DNA of 9,092 nucleotides from Burkholderiales bacterium (GCA_025354615.1 JANXMO010000666.1:1-9092), one strand, 5' to 3'. Counted from the first letter of the stretch, positions 1 to 6,677 are shown. The notes: a model not told the origin generated them from the letters alone. Program-made: numbers and translations.

Positions 1-154
1 CAAAAACGTGCTGGCAAAATGCTACGGCGGCGACGTGAGCCGCAAGCGCAAACTGCTTGAAAAACAAAAAGCCGGCAAGAAACGCATGAAGCAAATTGGT
101 TCCGTCGAGGTGCCGCAAGAAGCGTTCTTGGCCATCCTGCAAGTTGACGATTAA
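1..154 (+). CDS. lepA: Elongation factor 4 (LepA), C-terminal end only
   Basis: The first complete codon is at position 2 and the frame runs for 50 codons to TAA at 152-154. The peptide contains [20 protein letters not shown], then [20 protein letters not shown]. This is the very conserved LepA-specific C-terminal domain, a basic segment that reaches toward the peptidyl-transferase centre and the A-site tRNA. LepA/EF4 is a translational GTPase linked to back-translocation and to initiation or 30S assembly. The GTPase and EF-G-like domains lie outside the window. lepB begins 9 bases after the stop, the usual lepA-lepB arrangement in proteobacteria. The identification is firm because this tail is nearly invariant. 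Confidence 0.95.
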   Translation, partial: KNVLAKCYGGDVSRKRKLLEKQKAGKKRMKQIGSVEVPQEAFLAILQVDD

Positions 155-163
155 AGAGTCCTC

Positions 164-1135
164 ATGAGTTCATTGACCGGCGTCTTGTACGCCATCCTGG
201 TTGCCTATCTGGGCGGCTGGTACACCGGCTACTGGAGCGGCAATTTCTCGCTGCTGCTGTTCGTGCTGACCCTCGTCACATTCGTCTACTGGACGGCCGA
301 ACGCCTGTATTTCGCACCGCGCCGCGCCGCCGCGGCGCAGGCAGTGCAATCAAACGCGGCAGCACGTGCCGCTGCCCTCGAGCAGCGTGGCATTGCTACC
401 GGCAACAGCGCCGCTGGCGTTGCTGAGGCGCGCAACGAGCTGTTGGCGCAGCCTTGGTGGCTGGATTGGACGGCAGGGCTTTTCCCTGTCATTCTCATCG
501 TCTTTTTGTTGCGCTCGTTCCTGTTCGAGCCGTTCAAAATTCCTTCCGGGTCGATGATTCCGACCTTGCTGGTGGGCGATCTGATCCTGGTCAACAAATT
601 CCACTACGGCGTTCGCCTGCCGGTGATCAACAAGAAAATCATTGCCAACCACAATCCCGAGCGCGGCGATGTCATGGTGTTTCGCTACCCGAAAGACACC
701 AGCATCGACTACATCAAGCGTGTCGTCGGCTTGCCGGGCGACGAAATCAGCTATCGCAATCAGCGGTTGTTCGTCAATGGCCTGCCCGCAGCCTTGCAGC
801 CGCTGGCTGACTTCTATGACGAAGACAGTCTGCGCTACGAGCCGCAGTACAGCGAAAAGCTCGGCCCGATCGAGCACCGCATCCTGATGCATCCGCAGCG
901 CCAACTTTACCTGCCGCAGAACGAGACGTTTCCGTTCCGTGACAACTGCAGCTACAGTGGTGACGGTGTGACTTGCAAGGTGCCGGCCGGCCATTACTTC
1001 ATGATGGGCGACAACCGCGACAACTCGCAGGACTCACGTTTTTGGGGCTTCGTGCCTGACGAAAACATCGTTGGTCGGGCCTTTTTCGTGTGGATGAATT
1101 TCGGCAACCTCGGGCGTATCGGCCCTTTTCATTGA
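164..1135 (+). CDS. lepB: Signal peptidase I (leader peptidase)
   Basis: This 323-residue membrane serine protease removes signal peptides from exported preproteins on the periplasmic face; E. coli LepB has a similar length (324). Hydrophobic segments lie at about residues 4-22 and 28-43. An Ala-rich, probably cytoplasmic stretch (about 52-95) follows, then a further membrane segment at about 104-120 leads into the catalytic domain. Box B is IPSGSMIPTL, with nucleophile Ser130. The general-base Lys185 lies in DYIKRVVGLPGD. Box E is GDNRDNSQDSRFWG at 282-295. Cys262 and Cys271 flank a short loop and may form a disulfide, as in E. coli. The ATG is preceded by AAAGAG (153-158), which overlaps the lepA stop, with 5-base spacing. 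The second N-terminal hydrophobic segment could mean three membrane passes rather than two; topology is inferred only. Confidence 0.97.
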   Translation: MSSLTGVLYAILVAYLGGWYTGYWSGNFSLLLFVLTLVTFVYWTAERLYFAPRRAAAAQAVQSNAAARAAALEQRGIATGNSAAGVAEARNELLAQPWWLDWTAGLFPVILIVFLLRSFLFEPFKIPSGSMIPTLLVGDLILVNKFHYGVRLPVINKKIIANHNPERGDVMVFRYPKDTSIDYIKRVVGLPGDEISYRNQRLFVNGLPAALQPLADFYDEDSLRYEPQYSEKLGPIEHRILMHPQRQLYLPQNETFPFRDNCSYSGDGVTCKVPAGHYFMMGDNRDNSQDSRFWGFVPDENIVGRAFFVWMNFGNLGRIGPFH

Positions 1136-1174
1136 GCGCTGCGCTTGCGCAACAACCAACACAGCCCTGCCTCG

Positions 1175-1180
1175 AAGGAG
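1175..1180 (+). promoter_or_regulatory. Shine-Dalgarno site of the DUF4845 gene
   Basis: AAGGAG lies 8 bases before the ATG at 1189. It is the best ribosome-binding site in the window and fixes the start of the small gene downstream. The same frame is open further upstream into the end of lepB (from 1090), but that extension has no comparable site and would overlap lepB. Confidence 0.8.
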
Positions 1181-1188
1181 CATTTGGA

Positions 1189-1563
1189 ATGAGCCTGTCG
1201 CATACGTCGCCGCCGCCTTTTGCGCAGCGCGGCATCACTTTGCTGGGCCTGCTGTTCTGGGCCGTGATCGTTGGCTTCGTCGCATTGGTGGGCATGCGCG
1301 TGTTCCCCACGTTGAATGAATACGCCACCATCCAGCGCGCAGTCGACAAGATTGCCGCCGAGGGGCATTCAACGGTTCCGGATATCCGCCGTGCCTTCGA
1401 AAAGCAAAAAGACATCGAGTACTCGATCCAGTCGATTTCGGGCAAAGACCTGGACATCACCAAGGAAAACGACAAAGTGATGATCCACTTTGCCTACAAC
1501 CGGGAGCTTGAATTGATGGCACCGGTATTTTTGCTGATCAAATACGAGGGGCATTCCAAATAG
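1189..1563 (+). CDS. DUF4845 family membrane-anchored protein
   Basis: This is a 124-residue protein of unknown function. It starts at the ATG chosen by the AAGGAG site at 1175-1180. The N-terminus reads FAQRGITLLGLLFWAVIVGF, giving one hydrophobic segment at about residues 16-38. A soluble domain of about 85 residues follows, with alternating charged stretches (KQKDIEYSIQSISGKDLDI). Length, N-terminal anchor and position between lepB and rnc match the DUF4845 family, which I recall at this place in many betaproteobacteria. The RGIT start resembles a type IV pilin leader but lacks the usual Glu at +5. Context suggests co-expression with signal peptidase I and RNase III, not a known shared function. 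Family assignment is from memory. Confidence 0.8.
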   Translation: MSLSHTSPPPFAQRGITLLGLLFWAVIVGFVALVGMRVFPTLNEYATIQRAVDKIAAEGHSTVPDIRRAFEKQKDIEYSIQSISGKDLDITKENDKVMIHFAYNRELELMAPVFLLIKYEGHSK

Positions 1564-1583
1564 CCGCTGCTCTAACGCCGCCA

Positions 1584-2276
1584 TTGGCAGCCTTGCAGCA
1601 GCGGCTGGGGCACACTTTTGCGGACAGTGCTTTGCTGCTGCGCGCGCTGACGCACCGCAGTTTCAGCACCGACCACAACGAGCGCCTCGAATTTTTGGGT
1701 GACGCGGCTTTGAGCCTGACCATCTCAAGCCTGGTGTTTGCCCGTTTTGCCGGCTGTGACGAAGGCGATTTGACCCGCGTGCGGGCGCACTTGGTGCGCG
1801 AGGAAAGCCTGCACCGCGCGGCCTTGCAGCTGGGCTTGTCCGACGTGTTGCGCCTCAGCGAGGGCGAAGCCCGCGGTGGCGGCGCCCAACGCCCGTCGAT
1901 TCTGGCCAACGCGGTTGAAGCGCTGATTGGCGCGGCCTTCCTGGACGGCGGTTACGCGGCGGCGCAGGCGCTCGTCGAGCGCCTGTTCGGCGCACTGATC
2001 GCCACCACGGACATGGCCAGCTGGACCAAGGACGCGAAAACCGAATTGCAGGAGTGGCTGCAGGCGCGCCGCCTGGCTGTGCCGGCTTACCGCATCACCG
2101 CCACCCGCGGCCAAGCGCACACGCAGATGTTCGAGGTCGAATGCGCGGTGGCGGTGTTGAACCTGCAACAAACCGGCGAGGGCCGTTCGCGCCGCACGGC
2201 CGAACAGGAAGCAGCAGCGCGGATGCTCGATGTGCTGAAGGCTGCTGACACGCCGGGCACGCCCTTGTGTTCATGA
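1584..2276 (+). CDS. rnc: Ribonuclease III
   Basis: This double-strand-specific endoribonuclease matures rRNA and processes structured mRNA. The product has 230 residues; E. coli RNase III has 226. The endonuclease domain (about 1-140) carries the signature [10 protein letters not shown], with Glu36 and Asp40 equivalent to E. coli E41 and D45. The second acidic cluster reads [12 protein letters not shown], so Asn109 stands where E. coli D114 is expected, while Glu112 matches E117. Spacings agree exactly (69 residues from D40 to N109). The dsRNA-binding domain follows at about 150-222 ([11 protein letters not shown], ending [13 protein letters not shown]). The start is TTG at 1584, 20 bases after the DUF4845 stop. 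No Shine-Dalgarno fits it; GAGGGG at 1546-1551 is too far upstream, so the start is uncertain and translation may depend on coupling. The stop is 7 bases before the era start. Confidence 0.95.
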   Translation: MAALQQRLGHTFADSALLLRALTHRSFSTDHNERLEFLGDAALSLTISSLVFARFAGCDEGDLTRVRAHLVREESLHRAALQLGLSDVLRLSEGEARGGGAQRPSILANAVEALIGAAFLDGGYAAAQALVERLFGALIATTDMASWTKDAKTELQEWLQARRLAVPAYRITATRGQAHTQMFEVECAVAVLNLQQTGEGRSRRTAEQEAAARMLDVLKAADTPGTPLCS

Positions 2277-2290
2277 AAGCCGTGTGGTGA
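2273..2290 (+). other. Possible coupling mini-ORF between rnc and era
   Basis: An ATG at 2273 overlaps the rnc stop (ATGA) and opens a five-codon frame, MKAVW, ending in TGA at 2288-2290. That stop overlaps the second of two tandem GTG codons (2284, 2287) that can start era. Ribosomes ending rnc could re-initiate here and be delivered to the era start, which lacks a strong Shine-Dalgarno of its own. This is inferred from the geometry and could be chance. Confidence 0.25.
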
Positions 2291-3237
2291 CAACACTTTC
2301 AAGCGGTGGCGAAGCCGCCATCGAAGAACCCGCAGCGCAGCGCTGCGGTGTGGTGGCCATCGTCGGCCGGCCGAACGTCGGCAAGTCAACCTTGCTGAAT
2401 GCGCTGGTGGGCCAGAAGGTCAGTATCACCTCCGACAAGGCACAAACCACACGCCACCGCATCACCGGCATCCGCACCCGTGGCGAGGCGCAGTTTGTTT
2501 TCGTTGACACGCCGGGTTTCCAGACCCGTCACAGCGCGCCGTTGAACCGTACGCTCAACCGCACGGTTCAAGGTGTTCTGAGCGACGTGGATGTGGTGCT
2601 GTTCGTCGTCGAGGCCGGCCGTTTCGGCTTGGACGACGCCAAGGTGTTGTCGCTGGTGGCCTCACGCAACGCCGACACGCCGCAGGCCAAGCCGGTGTTT
2701 TTGATTGCCAACAAGCTCGACGCGGTGCTGCGCCGCGCCGAACTCGCGCCCTGGCTGAAAAACATGCAACAGCGCCATCCTTTCACTGAATTCGTACCGT
2801 TGAGCGCGCGGCGCGATGCCGATGTTCAACGCCTTCTGGGCATCGTTCAGCCTTATTTGCCGCAGCAGGCGTGGCTGTACGGCGAAGACGAGCTGACCGA
2901 CCGCAGCGAGCGCTTCCTCGCCAGCGAAATCATCCGTGAAAAACTGTTCCGCTTGACAGGCGATGAACTGCCCTACACCTCGACGGTGGTAATTGACAAG
3001 TTCGAAGAAGAGGGCGACACGCTGCGCCGCATTGCGGCCAGCATCGTCGTCGAGCGCGAGGCGCACAAGGGCATGGTGATCGGCGCTGGCGGCGAGCGGC
3101 TCAAGCGCATCGGCAGCGAAGCGCGGCAAGAGCTGGAAAAGCTGATGGGCGCCCGCGTGTTCCTGGAGCTGTGGGTCAAGGTGCGCTCCGGCTGGGCTGA
3201 CGACGAAGCCCATCTGAAGAGCTACGGTTACGAATAG
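2284..3237 (+). CDS. era: GTPase Era
   Basis: Era is an essential GTPase that binds the 3' end of 16S rRNA and the 30S subunit during assembly. The product has 317 residues. An N-terminal extension of about 20 residues precedes the GTPase domain: G1 GRPNVGKS at 28-35, G2 around QTTRHRI (54-60), G3 DTPG at 75-78, G4 NKLD at 143-146 and G5 SAR at 174-176. The C-terminal KH domain follows, with its RNA-binding GxxG region in [17 protein letters not shown] (261-277). All motifs are intact. The start is GTG at 2284, or the adjacent GTG at 2287. Only a weak purine run (GAAAG) precedes them, so coupling to rnc is likely. The rnc-era pairing is conserved across proteobacteria and places rRNA cleavage and small-subunit maturation in one transcript. 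The stop overlaps the recO start by one base. Confidence 0.97.
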   Translation: MVTTLSSGGEAAIEEPAAQRCGVVAIVGRPNVGKSTLLNALVGQKVSITSDKAQTTRHRITGIRTRGEAQFVFVDTPGFQTRHSAPLNRTLNRTVQGVLSDVDVVLFVVEAGRFGLDDAKVLSLVASRNADTPQAKPVFLIANKLDAVLRRAELAPWLKNMQQRHPFTEFVPLSARRDADVQRLLGIVQPYLPQQAWLYGEDELTDRSERFLASEIIREKLFRLTGDELPYTSTVVIDKFEEEGDTLRRIAASIVVEREAHKGMVIGAGGERLKRIGSEARQELEKLMGARVFLELWVKVRSGWADDEAHLKSYGYE

Positions 3238-4058
3238 TGGCGCCTGCCGCCGTGGTGTCGCCCCTGCGCCGGCCGCCGCGCAGCGCTTCGGTGCTGACAG
3301 CCTATGTGTTGCACCGCCATGACTGGAGCGAATCCAGCCTCATCCTCGACGTGTTGACCCGTGAACAAGGCCGTCTGGCCGTCGTCGCCAAAGGGGCCAA
3401 GCGGCCGTATTCACAGCTGCGTTCCGTGCTCTTGCCTTTTCAGCGCTTGCAAATGGCCCTGGGCCGCGTGCTGCGCGAAGGCGAGGCGCAGGAAGAACCG
3501 GCGCGCGAGGTGCAAACCCTGCGCAGCGCCGAGTGGGCGGGCAACGCCGCCATGCTCACCGGCGCGGCTTTGTTCAGCGGGTTCTACCTGAACGAACTGT
3601 TGATGCGCCTGCTGGCGCGCAGCGACCCACACGCTTTTTTGTTCGATGCCTATGCCGAGACCTTGCCGGCCTTGGGCGGCCCCACCGGCGCGCCGGATGA
3701 CAGCCGGGTGCAGGCCGCCCTGCGTGCGTTCGAGCTGGTGCTGTTGCGTGAAATGGGCGTGCTGCCCGAGTTGAGCCGCGTCACGCTGACCTTGCAGCCG
3801 GTTGACCTGGAAACCGGCTACCAGCTGCTGCCGGAAGCTGGCGTGGCGCAGGCGCCCGCGGGCAGCGCCGCCTTGAGTGGGCGGCAGTTGGTGCAGTTGC
3901 AAGCGGCGCTGCAGCATGGCAGCCTTGAGGCGCTGCAGCAGGCCTGCGCCTTGGCGCTGGGCGGGTTGCGGCCCCTGTTGCGGAGCTTGCTTCACTATCA
4001 TCTCGGCTCACCCGTGTTGCGCACCCGGCAGGTGATGCTCGATGTGCAATCGCTGTAG
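3237..4058 (+). CDS. recO: DNA repair protein RecO
   Basis: RecO is a recombination mediator. With RecR it loads RecA onto SSB-coated single-stranded DNA in the RecF pathway, and it anneals complementary strands. The product has 273 residues. The N-terminal OB-fold (about 18-95) contains YVLHRHDWSESSLILDVLTR and the basic AKGAKRP segment. The helical C-terminal domain contains GFYLNELLMRLLARSDPH (115-132), then LLREMGVLPEL, then YHLGSPVLRTRQVM near the end. Cys237 is the only cysteine, so the zinc finger found in some RecO proteins is absent, as in the E. coli type. The GTG start shares its G with the era stop (TAGTG at 3235-3239), which implies coupled translation. The N-terminal dozen residues are Pro/Arg-rich and could be shorter if a later GTG is used. 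Confidence 0.93.
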   Translation: MAPAAVVSPLRRPPRSASVLTAYVLHRHDWSESSLILDVLTREQGRLAVVAKGAKRPYSQLRSVLLPFQRLQMALGRVLREGEAQEEPAREVQTLRSAEWAGNAAMLTGAALFSGFYLNELLMRLLARSDPHAFLFDAYAETLPALGGPTGAPDDSRVQAALRAFELVLLREMGVLPELSRVTLTLQPVDLETGYQLLPEAGVAQAPAGSAALSGRQLVQLQAALQHGSLEALQQACALALGGLRPLLRSLLHYHLGSPVLRTRQVMLDVQSL

Positions 4059-4082
4059 CGGTTTTCTTGAAATTCCTTTTGC

Positions 4083-4886
4083 ATGAATCCTTTGCTGACC
4101 AGCGGGCTTGACCTGTATGGGCTGCGCGGCCGCATCGCGTTGTCGGTCAACGTCAACAAGATCGCACTATTGCGCAACACGCGTTCGCTCAATGTGCCCA
4201 GCGTCACGGCCGCGGCGGCCATCGCGCTGGACGCTGGCGCCCATGGCATCACGGTGCACCCACGGCCCGACCAGCGGCACATCCGTCCGCACGACGTGTT
4301 CGAGCTGGCGCGGCAGCTGCAGCGCTGGCCGCGGGCCGAGTACAACATTGAGGGCAATCCGCTGCACAACCTGATGGCACTGCTGCGCGAACTGGCGGCG
4401 CAAGGGCTGGCGCCGCAGCAAGCCACTTTCGTGCCGGACAGCGTGGCGCAAGCCACTTCCGACCACGGCTGGCGCCTGCCGCAAGACGCTGCCGCGCTGG
4501 CGCCCTGCATCGCCGAAGCGCGTGCCCTGGGCGTGCGGGTCAGTTTGTTCATGGACGCTGATGCCAACGCCATGGCGGCCGCCCGCGAGCTCGGCGCCGA
4601 CCGCATCGAGCTCTACACCGAGCGCTATGCCCGCGCCTATGGCAGCGCGCAGCAGGCCGACGTGCTGGCCGGCTTTGCGCAGGCCGCGCAGGCCGCCCAG
4701 GCGGTGGGCCTGGACGTCAACGCCGGGCATGACCTGAACCGCGACAACCTGCCGGCTTTCATCAGCGCCGTGCCCGGGTTGCGCGAGGTGTCGATCGGCC
4801 ACGCGCTGGTGGCCGATGCCTTGGTGCTGGGCCTGGCAGAGACGGTGCGCAGCTACCTGGCCTGCATGGGTAACGCCCCGGTTTGA
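4083..4886 (+). CDS. pdxJ: Pyridoxine 5'-phosphate synthase PdxJ
   Basis: PdxJ is a cytoplasmic TIM-barrel enzyme. It condenses 1-deoxy-D-xylulose 5-phosphate with 3-amino-2-oxopropyl phosphate to form pyridoxine 5'-phosphate in DXP-dependent vitamin B6 synthesis. The product has 267 residues; E. coli PdxJ has 243. Motifs in order are LSVNVNKIALLRN (20-32), GITVHPRPDQRHIR (55-68), YNIEGNP (87-93), TFVPD with TSDHGW (115-130), VSLFMDAD (153-160), ADRIELYTERYARAY (172-186), NAGHDLN (213-219) and SIGHALVADALVLGL (237-251). His59, Glu90 and His216 are the likely counterparts of the conserved His, Glu and His of the active site. The motif set resembles the Bacteroidetes/Xanthomonas variant rather than the Escherichia type (LGVNIDHIATLRN, LHLREDRRHI). 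It starts 24 bases after recO with a weak ribosome site. The neighbour acpS also follows pdxJ in E. coli. Confidence 0.95.
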   Translation: MNPLLTSGLDLYGLRGRIALSVNVNKIALLRNTRSLNVPSVTAAAAIALDAGAHGITVHPRPDQRHIRPHDVFELARQLQRWPRAEYNIEGNPLHNLMALLRELAAQGLAPQQATFVPDSVAQATSDHGWRLPQDAAALAPCIAEARALGVRVSLFMDADANAMAAARELGADRIELYTERYARAYGSAQQADVLAGFAQAAQAAQAVGLDVNAGHDLNRDNLPAFISAVPGLREVSIGHALVADALVLGLAETVRSYLACMGNAPV

Positions 4887-4893
4887 AAGGCCC

Positions 4894-5301
4894 ATGGTCT
4901 ACGGCATCGGCACCGACGTGTGCGACTTGCGGCGCCTGGCGGCAGCCCTGTCGCGCCGCGGGGAACGGTTTGCCGAACGCCTTCTCGGCCCTGCGGAAAT
5001 CAGCGTTTTCCGGGCCCGCCGGCAGGCCCACGAAGCACGCGGCGTGGCCTATCTGGGCAGCCGGTTTTCGGCCAAGGAGGCCTTTGCAAAGGCGATTGGC
5101 CTGGGCCTGCGCCCGCCGATGCGTTGGCAGGACTGCGAAGTGCTGAACAACGCCACGACCGGCCAGCCGGCCATTCACCTGCACGGCGAGCTCGCGGCCT
5201 GGTTTGCCGTCCGCTGCTTGCGGGCGCATGTCAGCCTTAGTGATGAAACCGATTGCGCCGTCAGCTTTGTCGTGGTCGAACGAATCGCTGAAGGCGAATG
5301 A
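4894..5301 (+). CDS. acpS: Holo-[acyl-carrier-protein] synthase AcpS
   Basis: AcpS transfers the 4'-phosphopantetheine arm of coenzyme A to a serine of acyl carrier protein, which activates fatty-acid synthesis in the cytoplasm. The product has 135 residues; the family norm is about 120-140. The N-terminal GIGTDVCDLRRL holds the metal-binding Asp8. The central SRFSAKEAFAKAIG (56-69) holds Glu62 and Lys66 of the WxxKEAxxK-type motif. The C-terminal HVSLSDETDCAVSFVVVE completes the fold. The ATG at 4894 is chosen because it places GIGTD right after the first residues, as in the family. The frame is open further upstream into pdxJ, but that is overlap. GAAAGG at 4885-4890, overlapping the pdxJ stop, is a close-set ribosome site (3-base spacing). 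The pdxJ-acpS pair is conserved in many proteobacteria. Confidence 0.95.
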   Translation: MVYGIGTDVCDLRRLAAALSRRGERFAERLLGPAEISVFRARRQAHEARGVAYLGSRFSAKEAFAKAIGLGLRPPMRWQDCEVLNNATTGQPAIHLHGELAAWFAVRCLRAHVSLSDETDCAVSFVVVERIAEGE

Positions 5302-5343
5302 CCGCCGACTGCTTTTCAATTAACGCGATAGCAAATTTTCTCC

Positions 5344-6420
5344 ATGACGTCTTCTTTCCGCCTTCCTGAACATGCTCCAGTGGTGATTGACATCGCCGGC
5401 CCCGCGCTGGAGGCACATGACCGCCGGCGCCTGGCGCACCCACTGGTCGGCGGGGTGATTCTGTTTGCACGCCACTGGCAAAACCGCCTGCATCTCACCC
5501 AGCTGTGCGCCGAGATGAAATCGATCCGGCCCGACCTGCTCATCACCGTCGACCACGAAGGCGGCCGCGTGCAGCGCTTTCGCACCGATGGCTTCACGCA
5601 CCTGCCGCCCATGCGCGCGCTTGGCGAGCGGTGGATGCGCGACCCGCTGGCCGCTTGCGATGCTGCCACCGCCACTGGCTACGTGTTGGCCGCCGAATTG
5701 CGCGCCTGCGGCATCGACCTCAGTTTCACCCCGGTGCTCGACCTCGACCACGGTAGCAGCGGTGTCATTGGCGACCGTGCATTTCACCGTGACCCGCGGG
5801 TCGTCACGCTGCTGGCCAAAAGCCTGATGCACGGGCTGCTGCAAGCTGGCATGGCACATTGCGGCAAGCATTTCCCTGGCCACGGCCACGTGGCGGCCGA
5901 CAGCCACACCGAGCTGCCGGTCGACCGCCGCTCGCTCAAAGCGCTGCTGGCCGACGATGCGCAACCGTATGGCGCGTTGAGCACCTGCCTGGCCGGCGTG
6001 ATGCCCGCGCACGTCATCTACCCAAAGGTCGATGCGCGGCCGGCCGGCTTTTCAGCGCGCTGGTTGAAGGACATCCTGCGCCAGCAGCTCGGGTTTCAAG
6101 GCGCCATCTTTAGCGACGACTTGAGCATGGCCGGCGCGCGCCGGATTGCCGGTCAGCCGGTCAGCTTTACCGAAGCCACCGCTTTGGCGCTGGACGCCGG
6201 CTGCGACATGGTGTTGCTGTGCAACCAGTCAGCCGACGGTGGCGCCGCCATCGATACGCTGTTGGACGACTTGACGGCCTTGCAAGACCAAGGCCGTTGG
6301 CAGGCCGATGCCGACAGCGAGCAGCGCCGCCTCGCCCTGCTGCCCGCAACCCCACCGCTGACGTGGGACGACTTGATGCACGCGCCGCGTTACCAGCAGG
6401 CGCTTGAGAAGCTGCCTTGA
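5344..6420 (+). CDS. nagZ: Beta-N-acetylglucosaminidase NagZ (glycoside hydrolase family 3)
   Basis: NagZ is a cytoplasmic enzyme of peptidoglycan recycling. It removes GlcNAc from GlcNAc-1,6-anhydro-MurNAc (peptides), giving the anhydro-muropeptides that can also induce AmpC beta-lactamase in some species. The product has 358 residues; single-domain NagZ proteins are about 330-360. Visible motifs are VDHEGGRVQRFR (69-80, sugar-binding loop), FTPVLDLD (128-135), KHFPGHG (175-181) followed by DSH with Asp186 and His188 (catalytic dyad on the mobile loop), and FSDDLSM (256-262), in which Asp258 is the predicted nucleophile. The C-terminal LTWDDLM is typical of betaproteobacterial forms. There is no signal peptide, which fits the cytoplasmic role. 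It starts 42 bases after acpS with no clear Shine-Dalgarno and is the last gene of the plus-strand cluster. Confidence 0.96.
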   Translation: MTSSFRLPEHAPVVIDIAGPALEAHDRRRLAHPLVGGVILFARHWQNRLHLTQLCAEMKSIRPDLLITVDHEGGRVQRFRTDGFTHLPPMRALGERWMRDPLAACDAATATGYVLAAELRACGIDLSFTPVLDLDHGSSGVIGDRAFHRDPRVVTLLAKSLMHGLLQAGMAHCGKHFPGHGHVAADSHTELPVDRRSLKALLADDAQPYGALSTCLAGVMPAHVIYPKVDARPAGFSARWLKDILRQQLGFQGAIFSDDLSMAGARRIAGQPVSFTEATALALDAGCDMVLLCNQSADGGAAIDTLLDDLTALQDQGRWQADADSEQRRLALLPATPPLTWDDLMHAPRYQQALEKLP

Positions 6421-6433
6421 CTTGATCAGCAAC

Positions 6434-6467
6434 AAGCGGGCGCGCCGTCGGCGCAAAACCGCTTTAT
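6434..6467 (+). terminator. Candidate terminator of the lepA-nagZ operon
   Basis: About 14 bases after the nagZ stop, outer arms AAGCGG (6434-6439) and CCGCTT (6459-6464) enclose an inner perfect inverted repeat GCGCCG-T-CGGCGC (6442-6454). The outer stem is followed by TTTAT. The two stems are separated by a 2/4-base internal loop, and the T run is short, so intrinsic termination would be weak. The position fits the end of the plus-strand operon. It could instead be a transcript-stabilising hairpin. Confidence 0.4.
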
Positions 6468-6476
6468 GGAGCCGGC

Positions 6477-6494
6477 ATCAACGAACCTGAATCG
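6477..6494. repeat. Left copy of imperfect direct repeat flanking the REP pair
   Basis: ATCAACGAACCTGAATCG here matches ATCAACCTGAATCG at 6664-6677, except for three additional bases. The two copies lie outside the REP-like pair in the same orientation. They may be a remnant duplication, but the match is short. Confidence 0.35.
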
Positions 6495-6518
6495 TTTGTC
6501 CGTTGAAGAAGCGCAACT

Positions 6519-6554
6519 CCCTCTCCCGCGGGCGGGAGAGGGCAGGGGTGAGGG
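6519..6554 (+). repeat. REP-like palindrome, copy 1
   Basis: CCCTCTCCCGC (6519-6529) and GCGGGAGAGGG (6532-6542) form a near-perfect GC-rich hairpin, followed by CAGGGGTGAGGG. The pattern CCTCTCCC, short loop, GGGAGAGG, then GGGGTGAGGG is one I recall as a common dispersed extragenic palindrome in many proteobacterial genomes. There is no T run on either strand, so it is not a simple terminator, but it could protect 3' ends of the convergent messages. Confidence 0.75.
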
Positions 6555-6597
6555 ACAGTGCATGGCACAGACAGTGAATGCCCTGGTTCCACTGCTG

Positions 6598-6630
6598 CCC
6601 TCACAGCCTCCCTTTCCCGGCGGAAGAGCG
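6598..6630 (-). repeat. REP-like palindrome, degenerate copy 2 in inverted orientation
   Basis: Read on the minus strand, this segment (CTCTTCCGCCGGGAAAGGG, then a tail ending GTGAGGG) aligns to copy 1 with 26 of 33 bases identical and one 3-base gap. It keeps the GTGAGGG tail but its hairpin is weaker. The two copies face each other across 43 bases, forming a REPIN- or BIME-like unit of about 112 bases. Confidence 0.55.
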
Positions 6631-6661
6631 AGTCAATGGACCAAAACTTGTACGCTGACAT

Positions 6662-6677
6662 CCATCAACCTGAATCG
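6662..6677. repeat. Right copy of imperfect direct repeat flanking the REP pair
   Basis: CCATCAACCTGAATCG repeats the left copy at 6477-6494 without its three extra bases. It ends 13 bases before the rne stop codon. Confidence 0.35.

Noticed and set aside
350..994. 214-codon minus-strand frame within lepB
   Set aside because: It is a shadow of the strongly supported signal peptidase I gene, with no independent motifs.
4419..4463. CAAGCCACTT repeated within pdxJ
   Set aside because: The two copies are 10 bases long and fall inside conserved coding sequence, so they probably reflect codon usage.
4167..4895. 242-codon minus-strand frame within pdxJ
   Set aside because: It is a shadow of pdxJ, whose catalytic motifs are all intact on the plus strand.
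6555..6580. Short tandem-like repeat ACAGTG(C/A)ATG at 6555-6564 and 6571-6580
   Set aside because: Only two copies of 10 bases with one mismatch. This is too little to call a repeat array or binding-site pair.
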